A stretch of DNA of 52,773 nt from Anaerolineae bacterium. GTDB taxonomy: Bacteria; Chloroflexota; Anaerolineae; Fen-1058. The stretch covers positions 10,903 to 63,675 of the forward strand of contig PMCF01000171.1 of the NCBI GenBank assembly GCA_003154115.1. Direction: 5' to 3'. The notes below the pieces were generated by a model. That model saw only the letters and a program-made list of their open reading frames with translations, did no database searches and had not been told where the DNA came from. The translations under genes and the position numbers were made by a program. Numbering within the stretch: position 1 is the first letter of the stretch; the number at the start of each line of letters is the position of its first letter. Of this stretch, positions 26,607-34,578 are shown in pieces.

Positions 26607-28631
26607 TCACGGCTGACAACCGTAGCGGAAGACAAAATCGGCCTGCAACGACTGATTGTTAATCGCTGCCCCACCCGCCGGATAAACATCTTGCGTCGTC
26701 CGCCATAGTCCAAACGCGTTACCGGGTTGCGCGTCTGCTGACACGAGCGACATTCGATAATGTTTGCCCCGTGAGTCCGGCAGCGGATCGAAAGCGATTC
26801 GCAGCCATTGACTATCCGCAATGGTTGATCCCGGGATGGCCCGGTCAAACAATTGCTGATTGGCGTCCATGTCCCTGAAGCGCACATTCAAAGTGCTGGT
26901 GATGCCGCGGCCGTAGGTCGCCGGCAAAATCTCAAAGTAACTCAATCCGGCGCACTCGCTGGTGAAGGTCTGGAAATACTTGTGCCCCGGGGTGATCTCA
27001 CCATCAGGAACTTCTGCGCGGAAATCGACTTGCGGATATGACCTAGCATGAGGGCATTCCCGCGCCAATTCCGGAGAAATGTAAAATCCTTCTTCGACCT
27101 TTTGATAGTTAGCGTCAAGATAAGTTTTGAGCGGGGCCAGGTAGTTGTCGGCCCAATAGAGATTCCACAACGGAAATTGCCAGTCCACATAGACAACGGT
27201 CTTGCCCGATTGCAGCACTTGAATAACTTCCGGCAGCGCCACTTCCGCCACCCAGGGAAAGACATACAGGTATTTTGAGACAGGCGGTAAGCCTGTCAAG
27301 TAATTGAAGATGGGGTCGCCCGGATAGTATGCGAGCGACACATCCGGCTGCCCGCACGCTAGATCACGACGAATATAATCAGCCACAGCCGTGTCGTGAG
27401 CGAAACTACCTTCATAGGAAAGTTGTGGCTGATTCAGGCGGAGGGTATCCGCACTGCGCCACAACAACCAGGCAAAGCCGTATCCGATTACAACGCGTGC
27501 TGCCCAGGGCAGGCCGGTGCGCCCCAACCAGGAAAGAATAGTCTGAAAACGGCCCGCCTTTCCCGTGACCGACTGGGGCACAGCGCCAGCATCAAGGTTC
27601 CCAACAACTAACCAGATCGCTACGAAACTGGCGCTCAGCGCAAACGGCAGGAGGCGAAAGGTGAATTGGTTTATCGCCAGCAGCGCCACTGCGTACAGAT
27701 AAAGGTACCCAGCCAATACGAACCGCCGGCGCAGTAACAAAATAGCAGAGGCAAGCAGCATCGTTACGCGGAAAAGAAACCCGGCAAACAACCAGGATGC
27801 CATCGGCTCACTCCGGTATAGCGGCATAGATGGATCAGTGCGCCAGGCGATTCCTCCTAAATCGAGCGCGCTGCTGGCTAGTTTCAGCAGGTCAGTGATC
27901 CGTAACGGTTGCGTGTAAGCGTATTTGGCATACACCTCGGCGTTAAAGCGGATGGTGTCCAGATAGAATGCTTCTGCCGAACCGGAGGCCAGCAGATAAA
28001 GGCCGTATGCCCCCAGCGCGATGGCGATGACGCCGCCGACCACCAGAGTCCCTTTTAATCGGGCGGGTGATAAGGCCAGAAAAAGAAGCGCGCAGCCGAT
28101 GGGATAAATTGCTAGTGGATCGCTCAATACCGCAATGGTCGCGAAGACTCCCAGCGTTAGCAATTCCTTCCGGCCCGGCGTAATGCGCTTCCCGAGAATG
28201 GACACCATGATAATCAAGATGACGGCCAAGCTGACGCCGCTAAACCCGGTGTACAGCACAAAGTTGCTGTAGAAAAACAACCCGACAATGCTCCAGAGAA
28301 CGCCCAATAAGCCAATCAGCACAGAGTAACGCGTCAAGACCATGGCCCACGCCAACGCGCCGATTTGAAAGAGCAAGACCGAGAGACGGGCCACGGCAAT
28401 GGAAGGTCCGAACAGTCCGGCAACCGCTGACGCCCAATAATAAGCGAACGGAAAGTGATGCGAAAAAATGTCTCGATAGAGAACTGAGCCACGCGACAGC
28501 AGCAGGCCCATCACCAGGTTATCGCTCTCATCACCGAACGTTCCCCAGAACAGGGTAATAACGCCAATGCCAAAAGCAACAAGCAATAGTAGTCCGCCGA
28601 GCCAGTTTGCGCGCAACCAACGTTTTAGCAT
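26607..28631 (-). CDS. GT-C-like multi-pass membrane protein with C-terminal beta-rich module
   Basis: A 674-residue protein. Residues 1-410 hold about 10-11 membrane helices. The first external loop carries GDESDN and VLYRDIFSHHFPFAYYW, the acidic and aromatic pattern of GT39/ArnT-like GT-C transferases that use polyprenyl-phosphate sugars. Residues 410-540 are an external soluble region (DVSLAYYPGDPIFNYLTG). Residues 550-674 form a beta-rich module with YGRGITSTLNVRF and FDPLPDSRGKHYRMSLVSAD, related to the modules at the ends of the two GT4 paralogs. It probably acts on the outer face of the membrane. The neighbouring 28749-30371 gene is a close paralog lacking the last module. Confidence 0.8.
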   Translation of the reverse strand: MLKRWLRANWLGGLLLLVAFGIGVITLFWGTFGDESDNLVMGLLLSRGSVLYRDIFSHHFPFAYYWASAVAGLFGPSIAVARLSVLLFQIGALAWAMVLTRYSVLIGLLGVLWSIVGLFFYSNFVLYTGFSGVSLAVILIIMVSILGKRITPGRKELLTLGVFATIAVLSDPLAIYPIGCALLFLALSPARLKGTLVVGGVIAIALGAYGLYLLASGSAEAFYLDTIRFNAEVYAKYAYTQPLRITDLLKLASSALDLGGIAWRTDPSMPLYRSEPMASWLFAGFLFRVTMLLASAILLLRRRFVLAGYLYLYAVALLAINQFTFRLLPFALSASFVAIWLVVGNLDAGAVPQSVTGKAGRFQTILSWLGRTGLPWAARVVIGYGFAWLLWRSADTLRLNQPQLSYEGSFAHDTAVADYIRRDLACGQPDVSLAYYPGDPIFNYLTGLPPVSKYLYVFPWVAEVALPEVIQVLQSGKTVVYVDWQFPLWNLYWADNYLAPLKTYLDANYQKVEEGFYISPELARECPHARSYPQVDFRAEVPDGEITPGHKYFQTFTSECAGLSYFEILPATYGRGITSTLNVRFRDMDANQQLFDRAIPGSTIADSQWLRIAFDPLPDSRGKHYRMSLVSADAQPGNAFGLWRTTQDVYPAGGAAINNQSLQADFVFRYGCQP

Positions 28632-28699
28632 AGCTTAGGACGCCTCAGGACATTCACGCTTTTCTTCGTAGCGAGTGCCGGCCGGACTCATTGCCGGTG

Positions 28700-28751
28700 T
28701 TGCGTGCTCCACTGGGTCATCATTCTGATCGCCGGATCAACCTCACCATCA
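28700..28751 (-). pseudogene. Decayed start of the lost C-terminal module
   Basis: Immediately past the stop of the 28749-30371 gene, the minus-strand frame containing DGEVDPAIR aligns with DGEITPGHK of the intact paralog. Beyond that the similarity fades. The limits are approximate. It explains the short C-terminus of the paralog. Confidence 0.45.
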
Positions 28752-30371
28752 AGACGCTGGGCGTACAGCGGAACTCAAGGGTAGACCTGAGATGAAATGG
28801 CACGCCCGCCCCAGGTCAGGCGACACGTAGAACCCTCGTCCCGCGTCTAGATAGTTCGCTTCCAGATAAGTCTTGAGCTCGGCCAGGTAATCAGCCGCTT
28901 GGTATCTTTCCCACAGCACGGCGTTCCAATCGACATAGACAATGACTTTGCCGGTAGATAAACTGTGCAAGACGTCGGGCAGCGCGACTTCGGCCACCCA
29001 CGGAAACAGATACAGGTATTTCGATACGGGCGGGAACCCGGTCAAATAATTGAAGGTCGGCTCGCCCGGATAATACGCCAGTGACACATCCGTCCGGCCG
29101 CAGGCCAGATCGTTGCGGAGGTAATCGACCACGCTCAGATGAAAGCCCAGATTACGTGCGTATGATAACTGCCGTTGGTCTTGCATTAGCGTATCGGCGC
29201 TGCGCAGCACCAACCATAGGAAACCGCAGCCGATCACACAGCGCGCCGTCCAGGGCAGAACGGTCAGTACCAACCAGTTCGCGCGCCTGGCGATGCGATC
29301 ACTTCGTGATGATTTCTGAACCGTCGTTTCGCCATCAAGATTGTCAAAGATCAGCCACAACCCTACGAATCCGGCGGTCATGATAAACGCCGTGCTGTAA
29401 AAAGAGCCTTGATTCATCGCCAGCAACGTCACCGCGGACAGATACACAAAGCCGGCCAGAACAAAGCGGCGGTGCAGCGCCAGAATCAAAGCGGCCAGCA
29501 CGATCGTCAAACGGAATAAGAAACCCACAAACAGCCATTCGTCGAGCTGCCCGCGTTTCAAGATCATGGACGGATCGACTTGCCAGGCTGGCCCGCCCAG
29601 GTTGAGGGCGGTGCCGGTCAACTTCACGATGTCGTTTAAGCGCAAGGGTGACAGCGAGGTGTACTTGCTATACACCTCGGCGTTGAAGCGAATGGCATCC
29701 TGATAGAAGGCTTCAAGCGAACCGGAGGCAAGCAGATAAACGGCGTACAGCCCCAGGCCAAGCGTCACGAACGCGCCCACCTTGCAGCTGGTCTTGAAAC
29801 GCGCCGGCGACAAGGCCAGGAAGATCAACACGCACAGGACGGGATAGATCGCCAGCGGATCGCTCAGCATCGCAATGAGGGCGAAGAAGGCCACTGTCAG
29901 CCAGGTCTTGCGATCAACCGGCCGGCGCTTGCTTAAGATCGACACCATGACCACAAAGATCACGGTCAAGGCAACGCCGCTGAACAGCGTGTAAAGCACA
30001 TAGTTGCTGTAAAAGAACAAGCCGACGATGCTCCACAGAATGCCGAGCAGGCCGATCGGGATGAAATAGCGCGTCAGAACCATCGCCCACGCCAACGAGC
30101 CAATTTGAAAGAGCAAGGCCGAAACGCGCGCCGCGGTAATAGACGGACCGAACAATCCGGTGACAACCGCCGCCCAATAATAGGCAAACGGGAAGTGATG
30201 CGAGAAAACGTCCCGATAGAGCACTGAGCCACGCGACAACATTAGCCCGACTGCCAGGTTGTCCCCTTCGTCGGCAAACGTTCCCCAAAACAGCGCGCTG
30301 AGGCCAATGCCCAGCGCAATCAGCAAGGCCAATCCGCCCAACCAGCTATCTTGCGGCCAGCGCTTCAACAT
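28749..30371 (-). CDS. GT-C-like membrane protein, C-terminally truncated paralog
   Basis: A 540-residue protein strongly similar to the 26607-28631 product. The first 70 residues are nearly the same, with LFWGTFADEGDN and VLYRDVFSHHFPFAYYW, and the shared ANYLDAGRGFYVSPDLGRAC lies near residue 520. Then the frame ends with an unrelated LPLSSAVRPAS. The downstream bases in another frame read DGEVDPAIR, resembling DGEITPGHK of the paralog, so a frameshift probably removed the C-terminal module. The membrane part is intact and may still work as a GT-C transferase. The 117-nt gap to the next gene therefore contains decayed coding sequence. Confidence 0.78.
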   Translation of the reverse strand: MLKRWPQDSWLGGLALLIALGIGLSALFWGTFADEGDNLAVGLMLSRGSVLYRDVFSHHFPFAYYWAAVVTGLFGPSITAARVSALLFQIGSLAWAMVLTRYFIPIGLLGILWSIVGLFFYSNYVLYTLFSGVALTVIFVVMVSILSKRRPVDRKTWLTVAFFALIAMLSDPLAIYPVLCVLIFLALSPARFKTSCKVGAFVTLGLGLYAVYLLASGSLEAFYQDAIRFNAEVYSKYTSLSPLRLNDIVKLTGTALNLGGPAWQVDPSMILKRGQLDEWLFVGFLFRLTIVLAALILALHRRFVLAGFVYLSAVTLLAMNQGSFYSTAFIMTAGFVGLWLIFDNLDGETTVQKSSRSDRIARRANWLVLTVLPWTARCVIGCGFLWLVLRSADTLMQDQRQLSYARNLGFHLSVVDYLRNDLACGRTDVSLAYYPGEPTFNYLTGFPPVSKYLYLFPWVAEVALPDVLHSLSTGKVIVYVDWNAVLWERYQAADYLAELKTYLEANYLDAGRGFYVSPDLGRACHFISGLPLSSAVRPAS

Positions 30372-30429
30372 AGGCTACCTACCGCGCGTTAGTCTACTGA
30401 TTGTGTCATTCGGCGTTGATCACTTCACG

Positions 30430-31707
30430 TTAGCCGTGGCGCGTCTGATACAGCTCGCGCCGCCAACGTAGATAACCACGCGCTTCACGCAGCACTGCCT
30501 TCGGCCCTTTGTGCCGCAGCACGCCCCACGCCTTGCCGATCAAATAAGCGCTTTGTGTTTCTGGCAGTGCTGTTGAGGTTTTCACCCGTTCGCGGCGCGA
30601 CGGATTACGACAGATGGCGTCCAACGGCTCGATCGTGCGATCCCACGTCAGGCGCTCGCGCACCAGGCGCTGCGCATTGCGGCTGTATTCCTGCACTCGA
30701 TCGGGCTGCTCGAAAACTTCGCTGACCGCCGCGTGCAGCGCAGCGTGATCATTCGGATCGATCGTCCACCCGGCGCGATATTCGCGGATGTAGCGGCTGA
30801 GTTCGGCGTAGTCGCTGTAAATCACCGGCAGGCCGCACCACAAATATTCCACCGTGCGCGTGGTGAAGGCGAGTTCGCGCTCGGGGTTGCGCGCCATCAG
30901 ATCGATGGCGACATGTGCGTGGCGGTAGGTCTCGATCAGTTCGTCGTGCGCCACCATCGGCTGCACCTGCACCCGTGGATGATGTTCCAACTGCGCACGC
31001 AGTTCTTCAAACAGGCCGGTATCCACCGGATAAACGGGATGCTTGCCGCCGAAAAATTTCAGGCGACCCTGATCGCGCTGCTGCAACTGCGTTAACACTT
31101 CCTGCAAGCCCGCGCGCGGATCCTGCCACGGCAAAAAAACGCCGCCATACACAAAAGTGATCTCGTCAGAAAATTCGTGCGACGGCAGCTCGGGCGACAA
31201 CGAGATGGGAATGGAACACACGCGCCCGTCGTCGAATTGAAAACCGGCCTGCATCAGCCACGGCAAAAAGTAGAGCCGTTGCAAATCGCCCGCGCAGGAA
31301 AAATAATCGGCCTTGCTCAGCGCCAGCCGTTTGGCGCGCGCATTTTCCTCAAAGCCACGAAAGGCCGCTTGATACTGGCGCTCCAACAAATGCGGCCCGT
31401 GCTGATCGAGCACCAGCGGAACGGGGCAGCGATGAATGTTGGCGGCGATGGGCCAGTTGCACGCGACGACCACCTCGGCTTGCGAGTGCGCGATCACATC
31501 AAGCAGCGTGCCTAACGTCCACGCCAAAGCCTGGGTCGCAGCATCAGCCGATCGGTCTTGCAAGGCCGCGGCCGGCATGGAGAAAGACACGTCGTGTCCA
31601 CGCGCCCGCAAGCCTTGTCCGATGCCCCACGCGCGCAGGCCAGCGCCGGTAGTGGGCCAACCGGGCAGCGGCAAAATATCGGAACTAATAATCAGAACGC
31701 GGCTCAT
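30430..31707 (-). CDS. Glycosyltransferase family 4
   Basis: A 425-residue GT-B protein. The N-terminal half starts RVLIISSDILPLPGWPTTGA. The C-terminal half has ITFVYGGVFLPWQDPRAGL near residue 188 and TRTVEYLWCGLPVIYSDYAE near residue 285, which resembles the GT4 paralogs of this locus but without their extra C-terminal module. The last 50 residues are basic (RRERVKTS, GYLRWRRELYQTRHG). Its ATG overlaps the stop of the Wzt-like ATPase gene by 4 nt, so export and transfer are translationally linked. Donor and acceptor are unknown. Confidence 0.86.
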   Translation of the reverse strand: MSRVLIISSDILPLPGWPTTGAGLRAWGIGQGLRARGHDVSFSMPAAALQDRSADAATQALAWTLGTLLDVIAHSQAEVVVACNWPIAANIHRCPVPLVLDQHGPHLLERQYQAAFRGFEENARAKRLALSKADYFSCAGDLQRLYFLPWLMQAGFQFDDGRVCSIPISLSPELPSHEFSDEITFVYGGVFLPWQDPRAGLQEVLTQLQQRDQGRLKFFGGKHPVYPVDTGLFEELRAQLEHHPRVQVQPMVAHDELIETYRHAHVAIDLMARNPERELAFTTRTVEYLWCGLPVIYSDYAELSRYIREYRAGWTIDPNDHAALHAAVSEVFEQPDRVQEYSRNAQRLVRERLTWDRTIEPLDAICRNPSRRERVKTSTALPETQSAYLIGKAWGVLRHKGPKAVLREARGYLRWRRELYQTRHG

Positions 31708-32933
31708 GCTTCAGGATGATGTTGCCAGGTTGAGGGTAGATAGAACGTGCCATACTTCTCATCGATGATCGGATTGGGCTCAACCCAGAACGGATAGAGC
31801 CGGTGCTGATGATCGAAGGGATGACGGCCGTCGTGATCGTACACCGCGGCCGTAAACTCGTACGCGCCCGGCAACAGATTCAACTCGGCCACACAATAAT
31901 CAACCGAACCCGCACCCTCAATCGCCGAGATGGGGAAATTGGCAAGTTGCGTGTTCGGGCCATTGACGTGCGTGTCGTCGTCACGATGGATCGCCACGCC
32001 GAACATCGGATCTTCCACGCGACGTGCCGCCTGATAGTGCAGGCGCGCCGTAAAAGCCTCGCCGGTGCGGAAACGCGGCACGGCGTGCCCGGCCTGATCC
32101 AGAAATTCCACCCGCGTAATCTCGACTTCGCGCGAACCCCAGCGATGCGTATCCTTCTGTTGATCGTTGCGCACGCGAGCATAGGCCATCTGCTCCATGT
32201 AAGCGGTGACCACGTTATCGGCCTCGTCGAAAGCGACCATGCGCCCATCTTCAATCCATAAGGCCTGCCGGCACAAGTGGCGCACCATGTCGGCGTTGTG
32301 TGACACAAAGAGGACTGTCACGCCGTTGTCCTGCAAGATCTGGATGCGTTCAATGCACTTCTGTTGAAAACTCGCATCGCCGACGGCAAACACTTCGTCG
32401 ATCAGCAAGACGTCGGCTTCCGCGTAAATCGCTACCGCAAAGGCCAGACGCAAATACATGCCTGACGAATACGCCTTCACCGGCACATCGATAAAGCGCT
32501 CGATCTCAGAAAAAGCGACGATCTCGTCGAAGCGCTGCTGCATGACCGCGCGGGGAATGCCCACCAGGGAGCCGTACAGAAACACATTCTCACGCCCGGT
32601 GAGATCCGGATGAAACCCGACGCCCAGCTCCAATAGAGCCGACACGCGCCCGTGAGTGCGCACCACGCCCGACGTCGGATCGATCACCCGCGCGCACAGC
32701 TTCAACAGCGAGCTTTTTCCGGCGCCATTCTGGCCCACGACACCCAACGACGATCCCGCGGGCAGGCTGAAGCTCACGTCACGCAGGACCCAGACATCTT
32801 CAACCTGGTGATGACTGCGACGCAGCGTCCGCATAAAGCGCTCTTGCAGGGAGCGGGGACGTTCCGGCTCAATCCGGAAGCATTTTGAAACGTGTTCAAA
32901 TGTAACAGCCGATTTCACACTCAACTCCAACAC
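31704..32933 (-). CDS. Wzt-type polysaccharide ABC transporter ATPase with C-terminal glycan-binding domain
   Basis: A 409-residue protein. Walker A is VVGQNGAGKSS at residues 65-75, the signature is YSSGM at 155-159, and Walker B is LLIDE at 176-180 followed by VFAVGD. The insert EVFAVGD and a preceding GVGFHPDLTGRENV are typical of O-antigen exporter ATPases. Residues 265-409 form the Wzt C-terminal domain that recognises the non-reducing end of the glycan (VEITRVEFLDQAGHAVP). The start is GTG 32933. No Wzm permease gene lies beside it, so its partner must be encoded elsewhere. It heads the long operon and has its own strong promoter at 33012-33040. Confidence 0.9.
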   Translation of the reverse strand: MLELSVKSAVTFEHVSKCFRIEPERPRSLQERFMRTLRRSHHQVEDVWVLRDVSFSLPAGSSLGVVGQNGAGKSSLLKLCARVIDPTSGVVRTHGRVSALLELGVGFHPDLTGRENVFLYGSLVGIPRAVMQQRFDEIVAFSEIERFIDVPVKAYSSGMYLRLAFAVAIYAEADVLLIDEVFAVGDASFQQKCIERIQILQDNGVTVLFVSHNADMVRHLCRQALWIEDGRMVAFDEADNVVTAYMEQMAYARVRNDQQKDTHRWGSREVEITRVEFLDQAGHAVPRFRTGEAFTARLHYQAARRVEDPMFGVAIHRDDDTHVNGPNTQLANFPISAIEGAGSVDYCVAELNLLPGAYEFTAAVYDHDGRHPFDHQHRLYPFWVEPNPIIDEKYGTFYLPSTWQHHPEA

Positions 32934-32967
32934 CGCACCGCAAACGTGATCAACGCCTAACTGACGA

Positions 32968-33000
32968 GAACAGGTGACCTTGACAGCAGGTCACCCGTTC
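32968..33000. promoter_or_regulatory. 12-bp inverted repeat just after the Wzt-operon promoter
   Basis: Arms GAACAGGTGACC (32968-32979) and GGTCACCCGTTC (32989-33000), with one mismatch and a 9-nt spacer. It begins about 5 nt downstream of the predicted transcription start. No T-run follows in either direction, so it is not a normal terminator. It could be an operator or a 5' mRNA stem. Confidence 0.55.
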
Positions 33001-33011
33001 AAGCGGCGCGG

Positions 33012-33040
33012 ATTATAGTGCAAGGCCAACCCTTTGTCCA
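33012..33040 (-). promoter_or_regulatory. Strong sigma70-like promoter of the Wzt/glycan operon
   Basis: On the minus strand the -35 is TGGACA (33035-33040) and the -10 is TATAAT (33012-33017), with 17 nt between. The predicted start near 33005 gives a 5' leader of about 70 nt before GTG 32933. The same hexamers and spacing occur at 38078-38106. Confidence 0.75.
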
Positions 33041-33057
33041 GCAAAGTGCCCTGCTCG

Positions 33058-34578
33058 TTAGCGGAACAGCGCGGGCAGATAAACCTGGTGCGTACTGACC
33101 AGCGCCCAGCCAATCGCAAGGTTGTTGTTTTCATCCGTCTCGATGATGCTATGCGTCGAATCCACTTCGACGTAGAATTCGTGCAAGCCGGGTGATGAGA
33201 CGGTCCACGTCATACTGACTGTCGCAGCGCCTCCGCAACCGCTCAAGCCGCGCGGAATTTGCGCCTGCCCGATCGGCACGCCGGTGCCCGGCGGCCCATC
33301 ATAAAACGTTACCGTGAAGGGCACGCTAACCGAAATGTTGCCTTGATTGCCCACCGTCGCCTTCAGCATAAACGGGACAGGCTGTCCGGCCCACGGTGCA
33401 GCACTGCTGTCCGCCACGACATTCAAATCGACCGCGGGAGGTTGCTGAGTGGTATACGCGGCAAACGCCTGCCCCAACGGATTCAGGGCATGGGTATTGG
33501 TGTAAAACAGAATGCCGCCATAATTTATATCGTCAGAGCTATACCAGGACCAACGCTGCACTAAGCGTCCGCCGTCAGCACGATATCCAATATTGGGATC
33601 GACCAGCGTGCGTAGAATGTCGAACGTGTCGAGCATAAACGTTGCCGTGCGCGCCTCGGTCATCGGCACGCCGTTTTCATCCACATAAGGGTCGCCATCG
33701 ATGTAAGGCGGATAAGGAAACAACGTGCCATATTCGGTGATAAGCAGCGGCACATCGCGATAGCCATTGCGCGCCAGCCACTGGCGAAAATCGATCAGGC
33801 GCTGGCGGAAAATCCCCACATCAAACATTTGCGAGTAAGAGTACAACTTGCCGCGGGTGGCATTGATACCCGGCGGCACATACGCGCCCCATACTTCAAG
33901 CGATCCACCGTTATCGATCGCATCAGGATCATCGGAGGTGATCTCGCGCAGGATGTAGGAATGGGTATTCCACAGATCAGCGGGCAGGGTTTGGCTATAG
34001 TTGGCCCGATAGGCAGCCAACACCCGATCGAGATACTGAAAGCGGAGCGGCGTAGGCTGCACGATACCGCCCGCGCCAATCCTGGCAGTCGGATCGTAAC
34101 TTTTGATCAAACCATAGAGATGATGATAGGCCCGCGCGTACAATTCCGGTACCATGTTATCTTGCATGGGGCTATCCGGCTCATTGCCGATCAGCCAGGT
34201 AGCGCCTGGGTTCGCGAACACGGCGGCCTGCAAAGTGGCCGTGGGGGGCGAGAAGGTGAAGCCGTCGATGGCGGTTTGAACACGCACCACTTGCACATAG
34301 TCCGTCTGGCTAGGATGTGTTGGCGTAATGGTCGTGTGCCAATCCAAATACCAACCTAAGTTCAGAGCAGCCACATTGTAATCGACTGGTCCGCCCGCCC
34401 CCATCCCAAACCGGCAATTGGGATAGGCCGCACTTGCGCCGAGAGCCACCGGCGCGATCGAGCGGGCGTAGGCCGATTGGACGTCCGGGGCCCTCAACAA
34501 GCCGATGGCGACCGTTACGCCCAACGCGCTTAATCCGACAATCAGGCTGATCCGTTTGAGTAAAGTAGGTACCATCAC
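33058..34578 (-). CDS. Exported glycoside-hydrolase-like protein with C-terminal CARDB-like domain
   Basis: A 506-residue protein with an N-terminal signal anchor (LIVGLSALGVTVAIGLL). Residues 50-390 look like a TIM-barrel glycoside hydrolase: WLIGNEPDSP near residue 130 would hold the acid/base Glu, and PLLITEYGTLFPYP near residue 283 the nucleophile Glu. Residues 395-495 are a CARDB/Ig-like domain with PGLHEFYVEVDSTHSIIETD. The last residues are HQVYLPALFR, a motif shared with other exported proteins here. Its ATG overlaps the stop of the neighbouring hydrolase gene by 4 nt. It may trim or bind the surface glycan; no family number is assigned. Confidence 0.75.
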   Translation of the reverse strand: MMVPTLLKRISLIVGLSALGVTVAIGLLRAPDVQSAYARSIAPVALGASAAYPNCRFGMGAGGPVDYNVAALNLGWYLDWHTTITPTHPSQTDYVQVVRVQTAIDGFTFSPPTATLQAAVFANPGATWLIGNEPDSPMQDNMVPELYARAYHHLYGLIKSYDPTARIGAGGIVQPTPLRFQYLDRVLAAYRANYSQTLPADLWNTHSYILREITSDDPDAIDNGGSLEVWGAYVPPGINATRGKLYSYSQMFDVGIFRQRLIDFRQWLARNGYRDVPLLITEYGTLFPYPPYIDGDPYVDENGVPMTEARTATFMLDTFDILRTLVDPNIGYRADGGRLVQRWSWYSSDDINYGGILFYTNTHALNPLGQAFAAYTTQQPPAVDLNVVADSSAAPWAGQPVPFMLKATVGNQGNISVSVPFTVTFYDGPPGTGVPIGQAQIPRGLSGCGGAATVSMTWTVSSPGLHEFYVEVDSTHSIIETDENNNLAIGWALVSTHQVYLPALFR

